Assembly (NCBI RefSeq): GCF_024199845.1 | Contig: NZ_JANADO010000001.1 | Span: forward strand, 3,224,001-3,288,000 | Direction of reading: 5' to 3' | Origin: Bradyrhizobium sp. CCGB12 | Lineage (GTDB): Bacteria; Pseudomonadota; Alphaproteobacteria; Rhizobiales; Xanthobacteraceae | DNA length: 64,000 nt | Shown: positions 15,807-25,057 of the stretch, piece after piece | Numbering within the stretch: the first letter of the stretch is position 1 | How the letters are laid out: each line of letters opens with the position of its first letter | Made by a program: the position numbers and the translations under genes | The notes under the pieces: model-generated | Told to the model about the DNA's origin: nothing | Databases searched by the model: none | The model's input: only the letters and a program-made list of their open reading frames with translations

Positions 15807-17330
15807 ATGCGACACCCCGACCAGGACGCACAACTTGATCTCGATCCTAGGGCCGGTTTGGGCCCGGCCACGCTGGAGGTTCAGGACGATCTGGAGGGGG
15901 ATACGCTGCGCGAGGAATGCGGCGTCTTCGGCATCTACGGTCACCCCGACGCCGCCGCCATCACCGCGCTCGGTCTCCACGCCCTCCAGCACCGCGGCCA
16001 GGAAGCCGCCGGCATCGTCTCCTACGACGGCAGCCGTTTCCACTCAGAACGCCGCCTCGGCCTCGTCGGCGACACTTTCTCCCGCCGCGAGGTGATCGAC
16101 CGCCTGCCCGGCAATGTCGCGGTCGGCCATGTCCGTTATTCCACCACCGGCGCCACCATCCTGCGCAACGTGCAGCCGCTGTTCGCCGAGCTCAATGCCG
16201 GCGGCCTCGCGGTCGCCCATAACGGCAACCTCACCAACGGCCTGACGCTGCGCCGCGAGCTCGTCAGGCACGGTGCGATGATGCAGTCGACCACCGACAC
16301 CGAAGTGATCCTGCACCTGGTCGCCCGCTCCAAGCGCGCGCGCTTCATCGAGCGCTATATCGACGCGCTGCGCGAGATCGAAGGCGCCTATGCGCTGGTG
16401 TCGCTGACCAACAAGAAGCTGGTCGGCGCGCGCGATCCGCGCGGCATCCGCCCGCTGGTGCTCGGCGAACTCGACGGCTGCCCGATCCTGACCTCGGAGA
16501 CCTGCGCGCTCGACATCATCGGCGCGCGCTTCATCCGCGACATCGAGCCTGGCGAAGTCATCGTGTTCGACGAGAACGGCCAGGACATTCACAAGCCGTT
16601 CCCGCCGATGGCGCCGCGCCCCTGCATCTTCGAATACATCTACTTCTCCCGGCCGGATTCCATCGTCCACGGCCGCTCGGTCTACGAAGTGCGCAAGGCC
16701 TTTGGTGCGCAGCTCGCGCGCGAGAGCCACGTGCCGATCGATGTCGTGGTGCCAGTGCCGGATTCCGGCGTGCCCGCCGCAGTCGGCTACAGCCAGCATT
16801 CCGGCGTGCCGTTCGAGCTCGGCATCATCCGCAACCACTATGTCGGCCGCACCTTCATCCAGCCGACGCAGGCGATCCGCGAATCCGGCGTGCGCATGAA
16901 GCATTCGGCCAACCGCGCCGCGATCGAAGGCAAGCGCATCATCCTGATCGACGACTCGCTGGTGCGCGGCACCACCTCGAAGAAGATCGTGCGCATGATG
17001 CGCGACGCCGGCGCCAAGGAAGTGCACTTCCGTCTTGCCTCGCCGCCGATCCTCTACCCTGATTATTATGGCATCGACCTGCCCGACCGCGGCGGCCTCT
17101 TGGCCGCGACGCATTCGCTGGAGGAGATGCGCGAGATCATCGGCGCCGACTCGCTCGCGTTCCTGTCGATCGACGGCATGTATCGCGCCATGGGCGAGCC
17201 CGGCCGCGACCCCGCCAATCCGAAGTTTTCGGACCATTGCTTCACCGGGGCGTATCCGACCCACCTCACCGACCAGACCCAGACCGAGCAGCAGCCGCGG
17301 CAATTGTCGCTGTTGGCGGAGGCGAGCTGA
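15807..17330 (+). CDS. purF: Amidophosphoribosyltransferase
   Basis: First committed enzyme of purine synthesis, transferring glutamine-derived ammonia to PRPP. The 507-residue protein has the N-terminal nucleophile cysteine at about 38 in REECGVFGIYGH, preceded by a propeptide-like extension removed in this family. The glutaminase domain shows VGHVRYSTTG and AHNGNLTN. The C-terminal phosphoribosyltransferase domain has the PRPP motif ILIDDSLVRGTTSKK. The ATG at 15807 is chosen over a TTG 27 bases earlier because GAGAGGCG precedes it. Confidence 0.96.
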   Translation: MRHPDQDAQLDLDPRAGLGPATLEVQDDLEGDTLREECGVFGIYGHPDAAAITALGLHALQHRGQEAAGIVSYDGSRFHSERRLGLVGDTFSRREVIDRLPGNVAVGHVRYSTTGATILRNVQPLFAELNAGGLAVAHNGNLTNGLTLRRELVRHGAMMQSTTDTEVILHLVARSKRARFIERYIDALREIEGAYALVSLTNKKLVGARDPRGIRPLVLGELDGCPILTSETCALDIIGARFIRDIEPGEVIVFDENGQDIHKPFPPMAPRPCIFEYIYFSRPDSIVHGRSVYEVRKAFGAQLARESHVPIDVVVPVPDSGVPAAVGYSQHSGVPFELGIIRNHYVGRTFIQPTQAIRESGVRMKHSANRAAIEGKRIILIDDSLVRGTTSKKIVRMMRDAGAKEVHFRLASPPILYPDYYGIDLPDRGGLLAATHSLEEMREIIGADSLAFLSIDGMYRAMGEPGRDPANPKFSDHCFTGAYPTHLTDQTQTEQQPRQLSLLAEAS

Positions 17331-17340
17331 CGGCGGAGCC

Positions 17341-17420
17341 GTCATCCCGGGGCGATGCAAAGCATCGAGCCCGGGATCTCGAGATTCCGGGTTCGGTCCT
17401 GCGGACCGCCCCGGAATGAC
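17341..17420. repeat. Palindromic intergenic repeat (GTCATCCCGGGGCG family)
   Basis: Arms GTCATCCCGGGGCG at the left and CGCCCCGGAATGAC at the right form an imperfect palindrome with internal CCCGGGATC/GATTCCGGG pairing. It begins 10 bases after purF and probably also acts as its transcription end. It belongs to the CGTCATTCCGGGGC-type repeats common in this group, as I recall them. Confidence 0.65.
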
Positions 17421-17466
17421 AGTCTTGGGGGCTTGTCCCGGCCATCCACGCCTGTAAAACCCCGCC

Positions 17467-18207
17467 ATGACAAAACCCCTCGCCGACCGCATCGCTCTCG
17501 TCACCGGCGCCTCGCGCGGCATCGGCTTCGCCACGGCAAAAGCACTGGCTAAGGCCGGCGTGCATATCGTGGCGGTGGCGCGCACGCAGGGCGGGCTGGA
17601 AGAGCTCGACGACGAGATCCGCAAAGATGGCGGCAGCGCCACGCTGGTGCCGCTCAACCTCACCGATTCCGACGGCATCGCGCGGCTGGGCGCCGGCCTG
17701 CACGAGCGCTACGGCAAGCTCGACATCCTCGTCGGCAATGCCGGCGTGCTCGGCCCCTCCTCGCCGGTCGGCCATATCGAGCTGAAGGCCTTCAACGACG
17801 TGATGGCCGTCAACGTCTCCGCGAACTTCCAGCTGATCCGCTGCATGGAGCCGCTGCTGAAGCAGTCCGATGCGGGACGCGCCGTATTCATCACCTCGGG
17901 CGCCGCCAACAAGGCGACCGCCTATGTCAGCCCCTACGCCGCATCCAAGGCCGCGCTGGAAACGCTGGCGCGCGCGTGGGCGCAGGAGACGGCGAACACG
18001 AAGCTGCGCATCAACCTGTTCAACCCGGGCCCGATCCGCACCCGCATGCGCGCCACACTGATGCCGGGCGAGGACCCGGCGACGCTCGACACGCCCGAGC
18101 AGGTCGCCGAATTCATCGTGCCGATGTGCGCGCCGGACTGGACCGAGACCGGCAAGTTCTACGATTACAAGACGCGCAGCTTGATGAGCTTCCGCGCACC
18201 GGCCTGA
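17467..18207 (+). CDS. Short-chain dehydrogenase/reductase
   Basis: A 246-residue classical SDR. The cofactor motif TGASRGIG is at about 14-21, NAG is in LVGNAGVLG, and the catalytic triad comprises Ser in ITSGAAN with Tyr/Lys in SPYAASKAAL. The C-terminal region has the NLFNPGPIRTRMRA segment. The substrate cannot be deduced. It stands alone between the purF repeat and the beta-propeller gene; an 80-base gap separates it from the latter. Confidence 0.92.
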   Translation: MTKPLADRIALVTGASRGIGFATAKALAKAGVHIVAVARTQGGLEELDDEIRKDGGSATLVPLNLTDSDGIARLGAGLHERYGKLDILVGNAGVLGPSSPVGHIELKAFNDVMAVNVSANFQLIRCMEPLLKQSDAGRAVFITSGAANKATAYVSPYAASKAALETLARAWAQETANTKLRINLFNPGPIRTRMRATLMPGEDPATLDTPEQVAEFIVPMCAPDWTETGKFYDYKTRSLMSFRAPA

Positions 18208-18288
18208 TTGACTCCATAGCCTCCCCGCGATTGACTGCCCGCGCTCAGGCGGCAGCAAGCCGCAAGCCAACAAAAATGGGAGGTTGCC

Positions 18289-19437
18289 ATGGCGCCATGG
18301 CATGATCGCGCAGGCTTCAGCCCTGCGCTCGGAAACGTTTTTCGCGCCTTCTCCATCCTGATCGCAGCCATTGCGTTTGTGCTTCCGGGCACGGCATCCG
18401 CCGGCGATGTCCCTACCTTCGCGGTCGACGCCTCCTGGCCAAAGCAGCTGCCGAACAACTGGATTCTCGGCCAGGTCGGCGGCATCACCGTCGACTGGCA
18501 GGGCCACATCTGGGTGATACATCGTCCGCGCTCGCTCACCGACGACGAGAAAGGCGCGAGCCTGAATCCGCCGCGCTCCAAGTGCTGCGTGTCGGCGCCG
18601 CCCGTGCTCGAATTCGACAGCGACGGCAATCTGCTGCGCTCATGGGGCGGTCCGGGCCAGGGCTATGAATGGGTCGGCCGCGAGCACGGCATCGAGGTCG
18701 ACGAGCGCGGCTTCGTCTGGATCGGCGGCAACGCCGACAACGACAATGCGATCCTGAAGTTCACGCTCGACGGCAAGTTCGTCGGCCAGATCGGCAAGAT
18801 CGCGCCGAGCCTCGGTAGCAACGACACAACGCAGCTCGGCAAGCCCGCCGAGACCGCGCTCGACAAGGACGCGAACGAGATCTACGTCGCCGACGGCTAC
18901 GGCAACCACCGCGTCATCGTGTTCGACGCGACGACGCTGGCCTACAAGCGGCATTGGGGCGCCTATGGCAACAAGCCTGATGACGCCAAGCAAGCACCCT
19001 ATGATCCCAAGGCGCCGGTTGCCCAACAATTCGGCAATCCCGTTCACTGCGTAAAGCTCGCCAATGACGGGCTGGTCTACGTCTGCGACCGCATCAACAA
19101 CCGCATCCAGGTGTTCAGGAAGGACGGCTCGTTCGTGAAGGAGTTCTTCTTCGAGAAGAATACGCTTGGTAATGGCTCGGTGTGGGACATCGCGATCTGG
19201 CCCGATCCGAAGCAGACCTATCTGCTGAGCGCCGACGGCGAGAACAACGAGATCCGGGTGATCAAGCGCGACGACGGCAGCGTTGTCGGCAGCTTCGGCC
19301 ATAACGGCCGCAATGCCGGGCAATTTCACTGGGTGCATGCCATGGCGATCGACGCCAAGGGTAACGTCTATACCGCCGAGGTCGATACCGGAAAGCGCAT
19401 CCAGAAATTCAAGCTGACATCGGACGCCCTCAAATAG
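18289..19437 (+). CDS. Secreted NHL-repeat-like beta-propeller protein
   Basis: A 382-residue protein with an N-terminal hydrophobic signal (FSILIAAIAFVLPGTASAGD, cleavage near 40). Repeated blade-like units follow, such as GITVDWQGHIWVIHRP, GIEVDERGFVWIGG, DANEIYVADGYGNHRVIVFD, LVYVCDRINNRIQVF and AIDAKGNVYTAEVDTGKRIQKF. This is the NHL or peptidyl-alpha-hydroxyglycine lyase-like propeller pattern. Such proteins are periplasmic, and most have no known activity. A GGGAGG site lies 6 bases upstream of the ATG. Confidence 0.85.
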   Translation: MAPWHDRAGFSPALGNVFRAFSILIAAIAFVLPGTASAGDVPTFAVDASWPKQLPNNWILGQVGGITVDWQGHIWVIHRPRSLTDDEKGASLNPPRSKCCVSAPPVLEFDSDGNLLRSWGGPGQGYEWVGREHGIEVDERGFVWIGGNADNDNAILKFTLDGKFVGQIGKIAPSLGSNDTTQLGKPAETALDKDANEIYVADGYGNHRVIVFDATTLAYKRHWGAYGNKPDDAKQAPYDPKAPVAQQFGNPVHCVKLANDGLVYVCDRINNRIQVFRKDGSFVKEFFFEKNTLGNGSVWDIAIWPDPKQTYLLSADGENNEIRVIKRDDGSVVGSFGHNGRNAGQFHWVHAMAIDAKGNVYTAEVDTGKRIQKFKLTSDALK

Positions 19438-19471
19438 CGTCTTGACGCATTTTGCCCAAAAGTTAACGGAC

Positions 19472-19498
19472 GGATGACGCTACGACGCAGCGTCATCC
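19472..19498. terminator. Hairpin downstream of the beta-propeller gene
   Basis: Perfect 10-base arms GGATGACGCT (19472-19481) and AGCGTCATCC (19489-19498) with a 7-base loop. It lies 35 bases after the propeller stop and before the leader of the next gene. No long T-run follows, so termination is inferred from position and symmetry. Confidence 0.55.
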
Positions 19499-19605
19499 GG
19501 CTTTAGGCGGATTGCCGCCGCCCGTGGGACAGGCTAGAGCCATCAGCCGGAAACAAGGCTCCGCAAGAGGGCCGTCCGCATATTTGACAATGGAGGAAAC
19601 CTTTC

Positions 19606-20832
19606 ATGACGACGACGTTCGCACGCCGCACCGCGGCCCTTCTGGCCTGTGCCGCTTTCGGTTTTGCCACATCCGCCTACGCCCAGGACAAGACCGTCAA
19701 GATCGGCGTGCTCAACGACATGTCGAGCCTCTATGCCGACATCGGCGGCCCGAATTCGGTCGTGGCCATCAAGATGGCGGTCGAGGATTCCGGCCTGCTC
19801 AAAAAGGGCTGGAAGATCGACGTCATCAGCGGTGATCATCAGAACAAGCCTGACGTCGGCGTCAACATCGCCCGGCAGTGGATCGACAACGAGAAGGTCG
19901 ACGCGATCGCGGATACGCCGAACTCCGGTGTCGCCCTGGCGGTCAGCAACCTCGTCAAGGAAAAGAATTCGGTGCTGCTGAATTCCGGCGCCGCCTCCGC
20001 CGACCTGACCGGCAAGGCCTGCACGCCGAACACGATCTCTTATACTTATGACACCTACATGCTGGCCCATGGCACCGGCAAAGCGCTGACCAAGGCCGGC
20101 GGCGACAGCTGGTTCTTCCTGACCGCGGATTATGCCTTCGGCCACGCACTCGAGCGCGACACCACGGCGGTCGTGACCGCGAATGGCGGCAAGGTGCTCG
20201 GCAGCGTCAAGCACCCGATCAATACCGCGGACTTCTCGTCCTTCCTGCTGCAGGCGCAATCGTCCAAGGCCAAGGTGGTTGGGCTCGCCAACGCCGGCGG
20301 CGACACCACGAACTCGATCAAGCAGGCGGCCGAATTCGGCATCGTCTCCGCAGGCCAGAAGCTCGCGGCCCTGCTGCTGTTCATCAATGACGTGCATTCG
20401 CTCGGCTTGAAGACCGCCCAGGGCCTGACCTTCACCGAGTCCTTCTACTGGGACATGAACGACCAGACCCGCGCCTGGTCCAAGCGCTTCGCGGCACTCG
20501 CCAACAAGAATGCGATGCCCTCGATGACCCAGGCCGGCAATTACGCGATGGTGCTGCATTATCTCAAGGCGATGGAAGCGCTCGGCGGTAATCCGCATGA
20601 CGGAGCCAAGGTCGTTGCCAAGATGAAGGAGCTGCCGACCGACGACCCGCTGTTCGGCAAGGGCCCGCTGCGCGAGGACGGCCGCCGCCTCATCCCGGCC
20701 TACCTGTTCGAGGTGAAGAAGCCCGAGGAGTCGAAGGGGCCGTGGGACTATTACAAGCAGCTCGCCACGATCGCACCGGAAGATGCGGCCAAGCCGCTCA
20801 AGGACAGCGATTGCCCGCTTGTGAAGAAGTGA
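19606..20832 (+). CDS. Branched-chain amino acid-type ABC transporter binding protein (orphan)
   Basis: A 408-residue periplasmic receptor of the Leu/Ile/Val-binding (PBP type 1, Peripla_BP_6) family. The signal peptide ends at SAYAQ. The mature protein starts DKTVKIGVLNDMSSLYADIGG and includes SGDHQNKPDVG, DTPNSGVALAV and FFLTADYAFGHALERDT. It is strikingly similar along its whole length to the protein at 34091-35314, but here no permease or ATPase gene is adjacent. It may feed a transporter encoded elsewhere, possibly the one at 32.2-36.8 kb. The ATG at 19606 follows a GGAGGAAA site. Confidence 0.92.
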   Translation: MTTTFARRTAALLACAAFGFATSAYAQDKTVKIGVLNDMSSLYADIGGPNSVVAIKMAVEDSGLLKKGWKIDVISGDHQNKPDVGVNIARQWIDNEKVDAIADTPNSGVALAVSNLVKEKNSVLLNSGAASADLTGKACTPNTISYTYDTYMLAHGTGKALTKAGGDSWFFLTADYAFGHALERDTTAVVTANGGKVLGSVKHPINTADFSSFLLQAQSSKAKVVGLANAGGDTTNSIKQAAEFGIVSAGQKLAALLLFINDVHSLGLKTAQGLTFTESFYWDMNDQTRAWSKRFAALANKNAMPSMTQAGNYAMVLHYLKAMEALGGNPHDGAKVVAKMKELPTDDPLFGKGPLREDGRRLIPAYLFEVKKPEESKGPWDYYKQLATIAPEDAAKPLKDSDCPLVKK

Positions 20833-20858
20833 CCGCGTAGCGGTCGCGCACAGATGCC

Positions 20859-20988
20859 GTAGGGTGGGCAAAGGCGCCTAAGCGCCGTGCCCACCTTATT
20901 CTTTTGACGGATCAAGACACAGTGGGCACGCTTCCGCCTTTGCTCTACGAGCTACGGTGCACGAGTCGCTTTGCCCACGCTACGAGAC
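20859..20988. repeat. Intergenic repeat with GTAGGGTGGGCA hairpin
   Basis: GGTGGGCA (20863-20870) pairs with TGCCCACC (20888-20895), with an inner GGCGC/GCGCC pair. Further related pieces (AGTGGGCACGC, TTTGCCCACGCTACG) extend to 20988. It fills the gap between the convergent binding-protein and MFS genes and could terminate both. I recognise the GTAGGGTGGGCAAAG type as a dispersed intergenic repeat of many proteobacteria. Confidence 0.6.
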
Positions 20989-22212
20989 CGTCTTCGTCGC
21001 ACCCAGCGACCGCGCCGCGATCGCAACGCACACCACCATCAACACAGCCGCGAGCAGGAACGGGGCACCAGGCAGATGCAGCGGCGCGCTGGCGCCGATG
21101 AAATAGGAAAACGTCAGCGTGAACAGGAACGGGCCGACGAGCTGCGACACGCTCTGCACGCTCGCGGTCGCGCCTTGCAACTGGCCCTGCTGATCGGGCG
21201 CGACCAGCCGCGTCATCAGCGATTGCATGGCAGCGCCCGAGATGCCCCACAGCGACATCACGGGAATGCCGATCCAGAACAGCGGTCCGGTTGGCGCCGC
21301 GCCGAAGATCACGAATCCGAGCGCGCCGCAGCACAGGCCCAGCACCAGCGCGTTCCGCTCGCCGAGCACGCGCACGATCGGGCCGATGGCGAGGCCCTGC
21401 ACCACCATGGCGCAGATGCCGACCATCGCGAGCGTCAGTCCGACCGTCTTGGAATCCCATCCATAGCGATAGGTCGCATAGAGCACGAAGGTCGAGGGCA
21501 GCACGACATGCGCGACCTGCGCGATGAAATTGACGACGGACATCGCGGCAAGCACCGCGTTTGACCGCAGCAAGTGCAGCGCGCCGATCGGATTGGCGCT
21601 CCTCCAGTGGAACGGCGCTCGCTTGTCAGGCGCGAGCGACTCCGGCAGCACGAACAGCCCATAGAGCGCGTTGGCGAGGCTCAAGGCCGCCGAGGCCCAG
21701 AACGGCAGGCGCGGATCGACGTCGCCGAGCAGGCCACCGAGCGCCGGCCCCAAGATAAAGCCGGCGCCGAAGGCAGCACCAATCCTGCCGAAGATCGCCG
21801 CGCGCCGCTCCGGCGGCGTGATATCCGAGATATAGGCGAATGCGGTCGAGATGCTGGCCGAGGTGATGCCGGAGATCACGCGGCCGATGAACAGCCAGAC
21901 CAGCGACGGCGCCAGCGCCATCAACACGTAGTCAGCCGCGAGCCCGAAATTCGACAGCAGCACCACCGGCCGGCGCCCGAAGCGATCCGACAGCGCGCCG
22001 AGCACCGGCGAGAACACGAACTGCATCAGCGCCCAGGCCGTGCCGAACAGGCCGAAGATGCGGGCCGCGTGCGCGGTGTCATTATCGACGAAGCTTTCGA
22101 TGAGCTTCGGCAGGATCGGCATGATCACGCCGAGCGCGAGCATGTCGAGCAGGATGGTGACGAAGATGAAGGCGACCGCACCGCGCCGGACCGGCGCTGC
22201 GCTCTGCGCCAT
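20980..22212 (-). CDS. MFS transporter, TetA-like (TCR/Tet) drug:H+ antiporter family
   Basis: A 410-residue major facilitator with about 12 membrane segments. The first cytoplasmic loop has the motif-A sequence GALSDRFGRRPVV. The N-terminal half carries DMLALGVIMPILP, the TetA-type motif-D region, and the fifth helix carries GAGFILGPALGGLLGD, the antiporter motif C. The substrate is unknown; tetracycline resistance is not implied. The ATG at 22212 is used; a GTG at 22236 overlapping the der stop (GTGA) is an equally plausible start adding 8 residues, so the gene is probably translationally coupled to der. Confidence 0.9.
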   Translation of the reverse strand: MAQSAAPVRRGAVAFIFVTILLDMLALGVIMPILPKLIESFVDNDTAHAARIFGLFGTAWALMQFVFSPVLGALSDRFGRRPVVLLSNFGLAADYVLMALAPSLVWLFIGRVISGITSASISTAFAYISDITPPERRAAIFGRIGAAFGAGFILGPALGGLLGDVDPRLPFWASAALSLANALYGLFVLPESLAPDKRAPFHWRSANPIGALHLLRSNAVLAAMSVVNFIAQVAHVVLPSTFVLYATYRYGWDSKTVGLTLAMVGICAMVVQGLAIGPIVRVLGERNALVLGLCCGALGFVIFGAAPTGPLFWIGIPVMSLWGISGAAMQSLMTRLVAPDQQGQLQGATASVQSVSQLVGPFLFTLTFSYFIGASAPLHLPGAPFLLAAVLMVVCVAIAARSLGATKTVS

Positions 22213-22232
22213 CGCCTCGCCGGCATCGTTGC

Positions 22233-23615
22233 TCACGATGGCCGCTTGCGTTTGTGCGCGAAGGGATTGGCCTTCTCGCGCAGGGTGATGCGCACCGGCG
22301 TGCCCGGCAGCTCGAAGGTCTCGCGCATGGAGTTGGTCAAATAGCGCAAATAGGACTGCGGCACCGCGTCGGCGCGCGAACAGAACAGCACGAAGCTCGG
22401 CGGGCGCGCTTTCGTCTGGGTGATGTAGTTCAGCTTCAGCCTGCGGCCGGATACAGCCGGCGGCGGATTGGCCTGGATCGCCTGCTCGAACCAGCGATTG
22501 AGCGCGGCGGTCGGCACGCGCCGGTTCCAGATCGCATAGGCGTCCTGGATTGCCTGCATCAGGCGGTCGATGCCCTCGCCCATCAGTCCCGACACGGCGA
22601 CAACAGGCACGCCCTTGACCTGCGGTAGCCAATGGTCGGCGTCACGGCGCAGACCCGAGATGGCGCCGCCGCCCTTGGTCTCCATCAGGTCCCATTTGTT
22701 GACGGCAAGCACGACCGCGCGACCCTCACGCTCGATCAGATCCGCAATACGAAGATCCTGCTCCTCAAAACGGTTCTGCGTGTCCATCATCAGCACGACG
22801 ACTTCGGCAAAGCGCACCGCGCGCAAAGCATCAGCGACCGAGAGCTTCTCCAGCTTCTCCTCGATGCGCGAGCGCCGGCGCAGACCTGCGGTGTCGAACA
22901 CGCGAAAATCGCGGCCCTTCCAGTTGATCTCGACCGCGATGGAATCGCGCGTGGTGCCGGCCTCGGGGCTCGTCAGCAGGCGCTCCTCGCCGAGCAGATG
23001 GTTGATCAGCGTCGACTTGCCGGCATTGGGCCGGCCGACGATGGCGACCCGGATCGGACGCGTCGCGGCCTCTTCCTCGGAGATCGGCTCGTCGTCCTCG
23101 GCCTCATCGTCGTCGACAGGCTCCGGCATGAGCTTTGCGAGCTCGTCGTAAAGCTCGCCCATGCCCTCGCCATGCTCAGCCGAGATCTGGATGGGATCGC
23201 CGAGGCCGAGCGCAAAGGCTTCCATCGCGCCCGCATCGCCATGCTTGCCCTCGCTCTTGTTGGCGACCAGCAGCACCGGCTTGTTGGCCTTGCGGGCGAA
23301 ATCGGCGAAGGCGCGATCGGTGGGCGTGAGGCCGATGCGGGCGTCGATGACGAAGAACAGCGCGTCGGCCTGCGCGATCGCGGTCTCCGTCTGCTCCTGC
23401 ATGCGCGCGGTCAGCGAGTCCTTGGCGCCCTCGTCGAGCCCAGCGGTATCGATGATGGTGAACTGGAGATCGCCGAGCCTTGCCTCACCTTCGCGGCGGT
23501 CGCGGGTGACACCCGGCAAATCATCGACGAGCGCGAGCTTCTGTCCGACCAGGCGGTTGAACAGCGTCGATTTGCCGACATTGGGCCGGCCGATGATGGC
23601 GATCGTGAAGGACAT
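22233..23615 (-). CDS. der: GTPase Der (EngA), ribosome biogenesis
   Basis: A 460-residue double-GTPase needed for 50S ribosomal subunit assembly. Two G domains are visible: P-loops GRPNVGKST (about 8-16) and GRPNAGKST (about 193-201), with G3 motifs DTAGLDEG and DTAGLRRR, and G4 motifs ANKSE (first, Glu in place of the usual Asp) and NKWD (second). The KH-like C-terminal domain ends in a basic tail (HKRKRPS). An acidic linker rich in Asp/Glu joins the G domains. Minus-strand order is YfgM-like, lipoprotein, der, MFS. Confidence 0.96.
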   Translation of the reverse strand: MSFTIAIIGRPNVGKSTLFNRLVGQKLALVDDLPGVTRDRREGEARLGDLQFTIIDTAGLDEGAKDSLTARMQEQTETAIAQADALFFVIDARIGLTPTDRAFADFARKANKPVLLVANKSEGKHGDAGAMEAFALGLGDPIQISAEHGEGMGELYDELAKLMPEPVDDDEAEDDEPISEEEAATRPIRVAIVGRPNAGKSTLINHLLGEERLLTSPEAGTTRDSIAVEINWKGRDFRVFDTAGLRRRSRIEEKLEKLSVADALRAVRFAEVVVLMMDTQNRFEEQDLRIADLIEREGRAVVLAVNKWDLMETKGGGAISGLRRDADHWLPQVKGVPVVAVSGLMGEGIDRLMQAIQDAYAIWNRRVPTAALNRWFEQAIQANPPPAVSGRRLKLNYITQTKARPPSFVLFCSRADAVPQSYLRYLTNSMRETFELPGTPVRITLREKANPFAHKRKRPS

Positions 23616-23665
23616 CGGTCATTCGTGCGCTGCCGGGGCTGCGCCTGTCAATGCAATGAAGGGTA

Positions 23666-24211
23666 TCAGCGCGAGAAGCTGCCGCTCGGCAGCGGCGCGG
23701 GGAAAGCGCCCTGCGATTGCTGCTGCGTGGTCTGGGTCGGTTGCGCCTGCTGCTGAACCGGCTGATCCGGCGGCGGCGCGGTGGTGCGCTTGCGGACAAT
23801 CTTGTGCTTGGGCGGCGGAGCGGCCGTGGGCGGCGCGGCCTCCGGCTGGACTTCCCCGTCAACCTCGCCGGCAGCCGGCGCGGCCGCCGTGGCGGCTGGT
23901 TGCCTGGACTTCGTCGCCTTGGCCCCCTTCGCTGGCTTGGCCGGTTCGGGCGGCGGCTCTGCGGGGAGAGCCGCGACTGCGGGCGCGTTCGGATCGGGCT
24001 GCTGCTGCGCGCCCTTGTACAGGTCCCTCGGCACACCCTGCTCGAGGCCCGGCACGCCCTCCGGAAACACCGGCTTGCGGTCGCCTGGCAGCTTCTTCTT
24101 GGTGTCGAGGAAGTCGAGCAAGTCGCTTGGATCGAAGCTGGAGCAGCCGCCCAGAACGCCCGTGAAGACGATCAGGACGACGGCTGCGATCAAGCGTGGC
24201 GTGCGGCGCAT
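23666..24211 (-). CDS. Putative lipoprotein, Pro/Ala/Gln-rich
   Basis: A 181-residue protein with a lipoprotein signal: hydrophobic IAAVVLIVFTGVLGGC, with the lipobox cysteine at about 23. A short ordered-looking region follows (FDPSDLLDFLDTKKKLPGDRKPVFPEGVPG). The rest is low-complexity Pro/Ala/Gln/Lys and probably disordered. Its place between the YfgM-like gene and der is where gammaproteobacteria and some alphaproteobacteria have the BamB lipoprotein, but it shows no beta-propeller repeats and is far too short. Function unknown; envelope association is inferred from the lipobox. Confidence 0.8.
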   Translation of the reverse strand: MRRTPRLIAAVVLIVFTGVLGGCSSFDPSDLLDFLDTKKKLPGDRKPVFPEGVPGLEQGVPRDLYKGAQQQPDPNAPAVAALPAEPPPEPAKPAKGAKATKSRQPAATAAAPAAGEVDGEVQPEAAPPTAAPPPKHKIVRKRTTAPPPDQPVQQQAQPTQTTQQQSQGAFPAPLPSGSFSR

Positions 24212-24240
24212 CTTGGTGTCTCGTTTACGTCAGAGAGCCG

Positions 24241-24894
24241 TCAGCTTTTGGCGACGGGTGGCAGCAGAGCCTGGAGCGCTTCGGCGCGCGAGCGCAGGCC
24301 GGGCGGCGTTTCGCCGTCCTCGGCAATCGCGTCGAGCCATTTGCGGGCTGCGGTCATGTCGTTGTTGCGCCAGGCCGACAACGCCAGCATCTCGCGGGCG
24401 CTGTGGCGGAAGGTCGATTTCGGCGCGGCCGAGGCGTCCAGCCGCTGCTGCATGTCGGCGTAACTGGCGGTGTCGAGCAGCAGGCCGGCGGCCCGGAGCT
24501 TGGCCAGATCCTGCCACTCGCCACCAACGCTGCGGTCGGCGGCAATGTCGTCATACATCTTCGCGGCGGCCTTGGGATCGCGGCTGGCGGCCTCGGCCGC
24601 AGCGCGCAGCCGCGCCAGGGTGCGATAGCCGGACGGAGCCTTGGCGGCGAGCTCGGTGAAGGCCTTCTCGGCGTCCGCGTGCTTGTCCTGCTCGGAGAGC
24701 TCGACGGCCTTGTCGAAGGCCGCGCCGGCCTCGGCGGCCTTCTTGGTTTCAAGATATTGGTAGCCGCGCCAACCGGCGACGCCGGCCACGATCAGCACCA
24801 TCAGGGCGATGAAGTAGATCGAATACTTGTCCCACAGCTTCTTGAGCTGTGCGCGACGTACTTCCTCGTCGACTTCGTCAAATAAATCAGACAC
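24241..24894 (-). CDS. YfgM-like tetratricopeptide membrane protein
   Basis: A 217-residue protein with an N-terminal cytoplasmic stretch (MSDLFDEVDEEVRRAQLKKLWDKY), one membrane anchor (IYFIALMVLIVAGVAGW, about 27-43) and a helical, alanine-rich domain of degenerate TPR repeats on the far side. This is the YfgM/TPR_21 architecture, linked in E. coli to the SecYEG translocon and periplasmic chaperones. It heads the minus-strand group with a lipoprotein gene and der, matching the yfgM-bamB-der order elsewhere. Confidence 0.85.
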   Translation of the reverse strand: MSDLFDEVDEEVRRAQLKKLWDKYSIYFIALMVLIVAGVAGWRGYQYLETKKAAEAGAAFDKAVELSEQDKHADAEKAFTELAAKAPSGYRTLARLRAAAEAASRDPKAAAKMYDDIAADRSVGGEWQDLAKLRAAGLLLDTASYADMQQRLDASAAPKSTFRHSAREMLALSAWRNNDMTAARKWLDAIAEDGETPPGLRSRAEALQALLPPVAKS

Positions 24895-25057
24895 TTATGC
24901 TAATCCCATACCCGTCCGGGTGCGCGCGCCAAAGCGTTCGCGTCAGGAATCCCGTCCCCACGTGGCGGCGAGGTACCCTAATGATATGGCGGTGGCAAGG
25001 CAAAGCGAGCCCGATCAAGGCGTTAACCACCCGGGAGAGCCCGGAGGACTGGCCGGC

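Noticed and set aside
16044..17678. 544-codon minus-strand frame opposite purF
   Set aside because: It lies opposite a certain gene, crosses an intergenic palindrome and has the composition of an antisense shadow.
20980..22212. Tetracycline resistance gene
   Set aside because: The protein has TetA-family motifs, but the family includes many chromosomal carriers; nothing in the context suggests antibiotic resistance.
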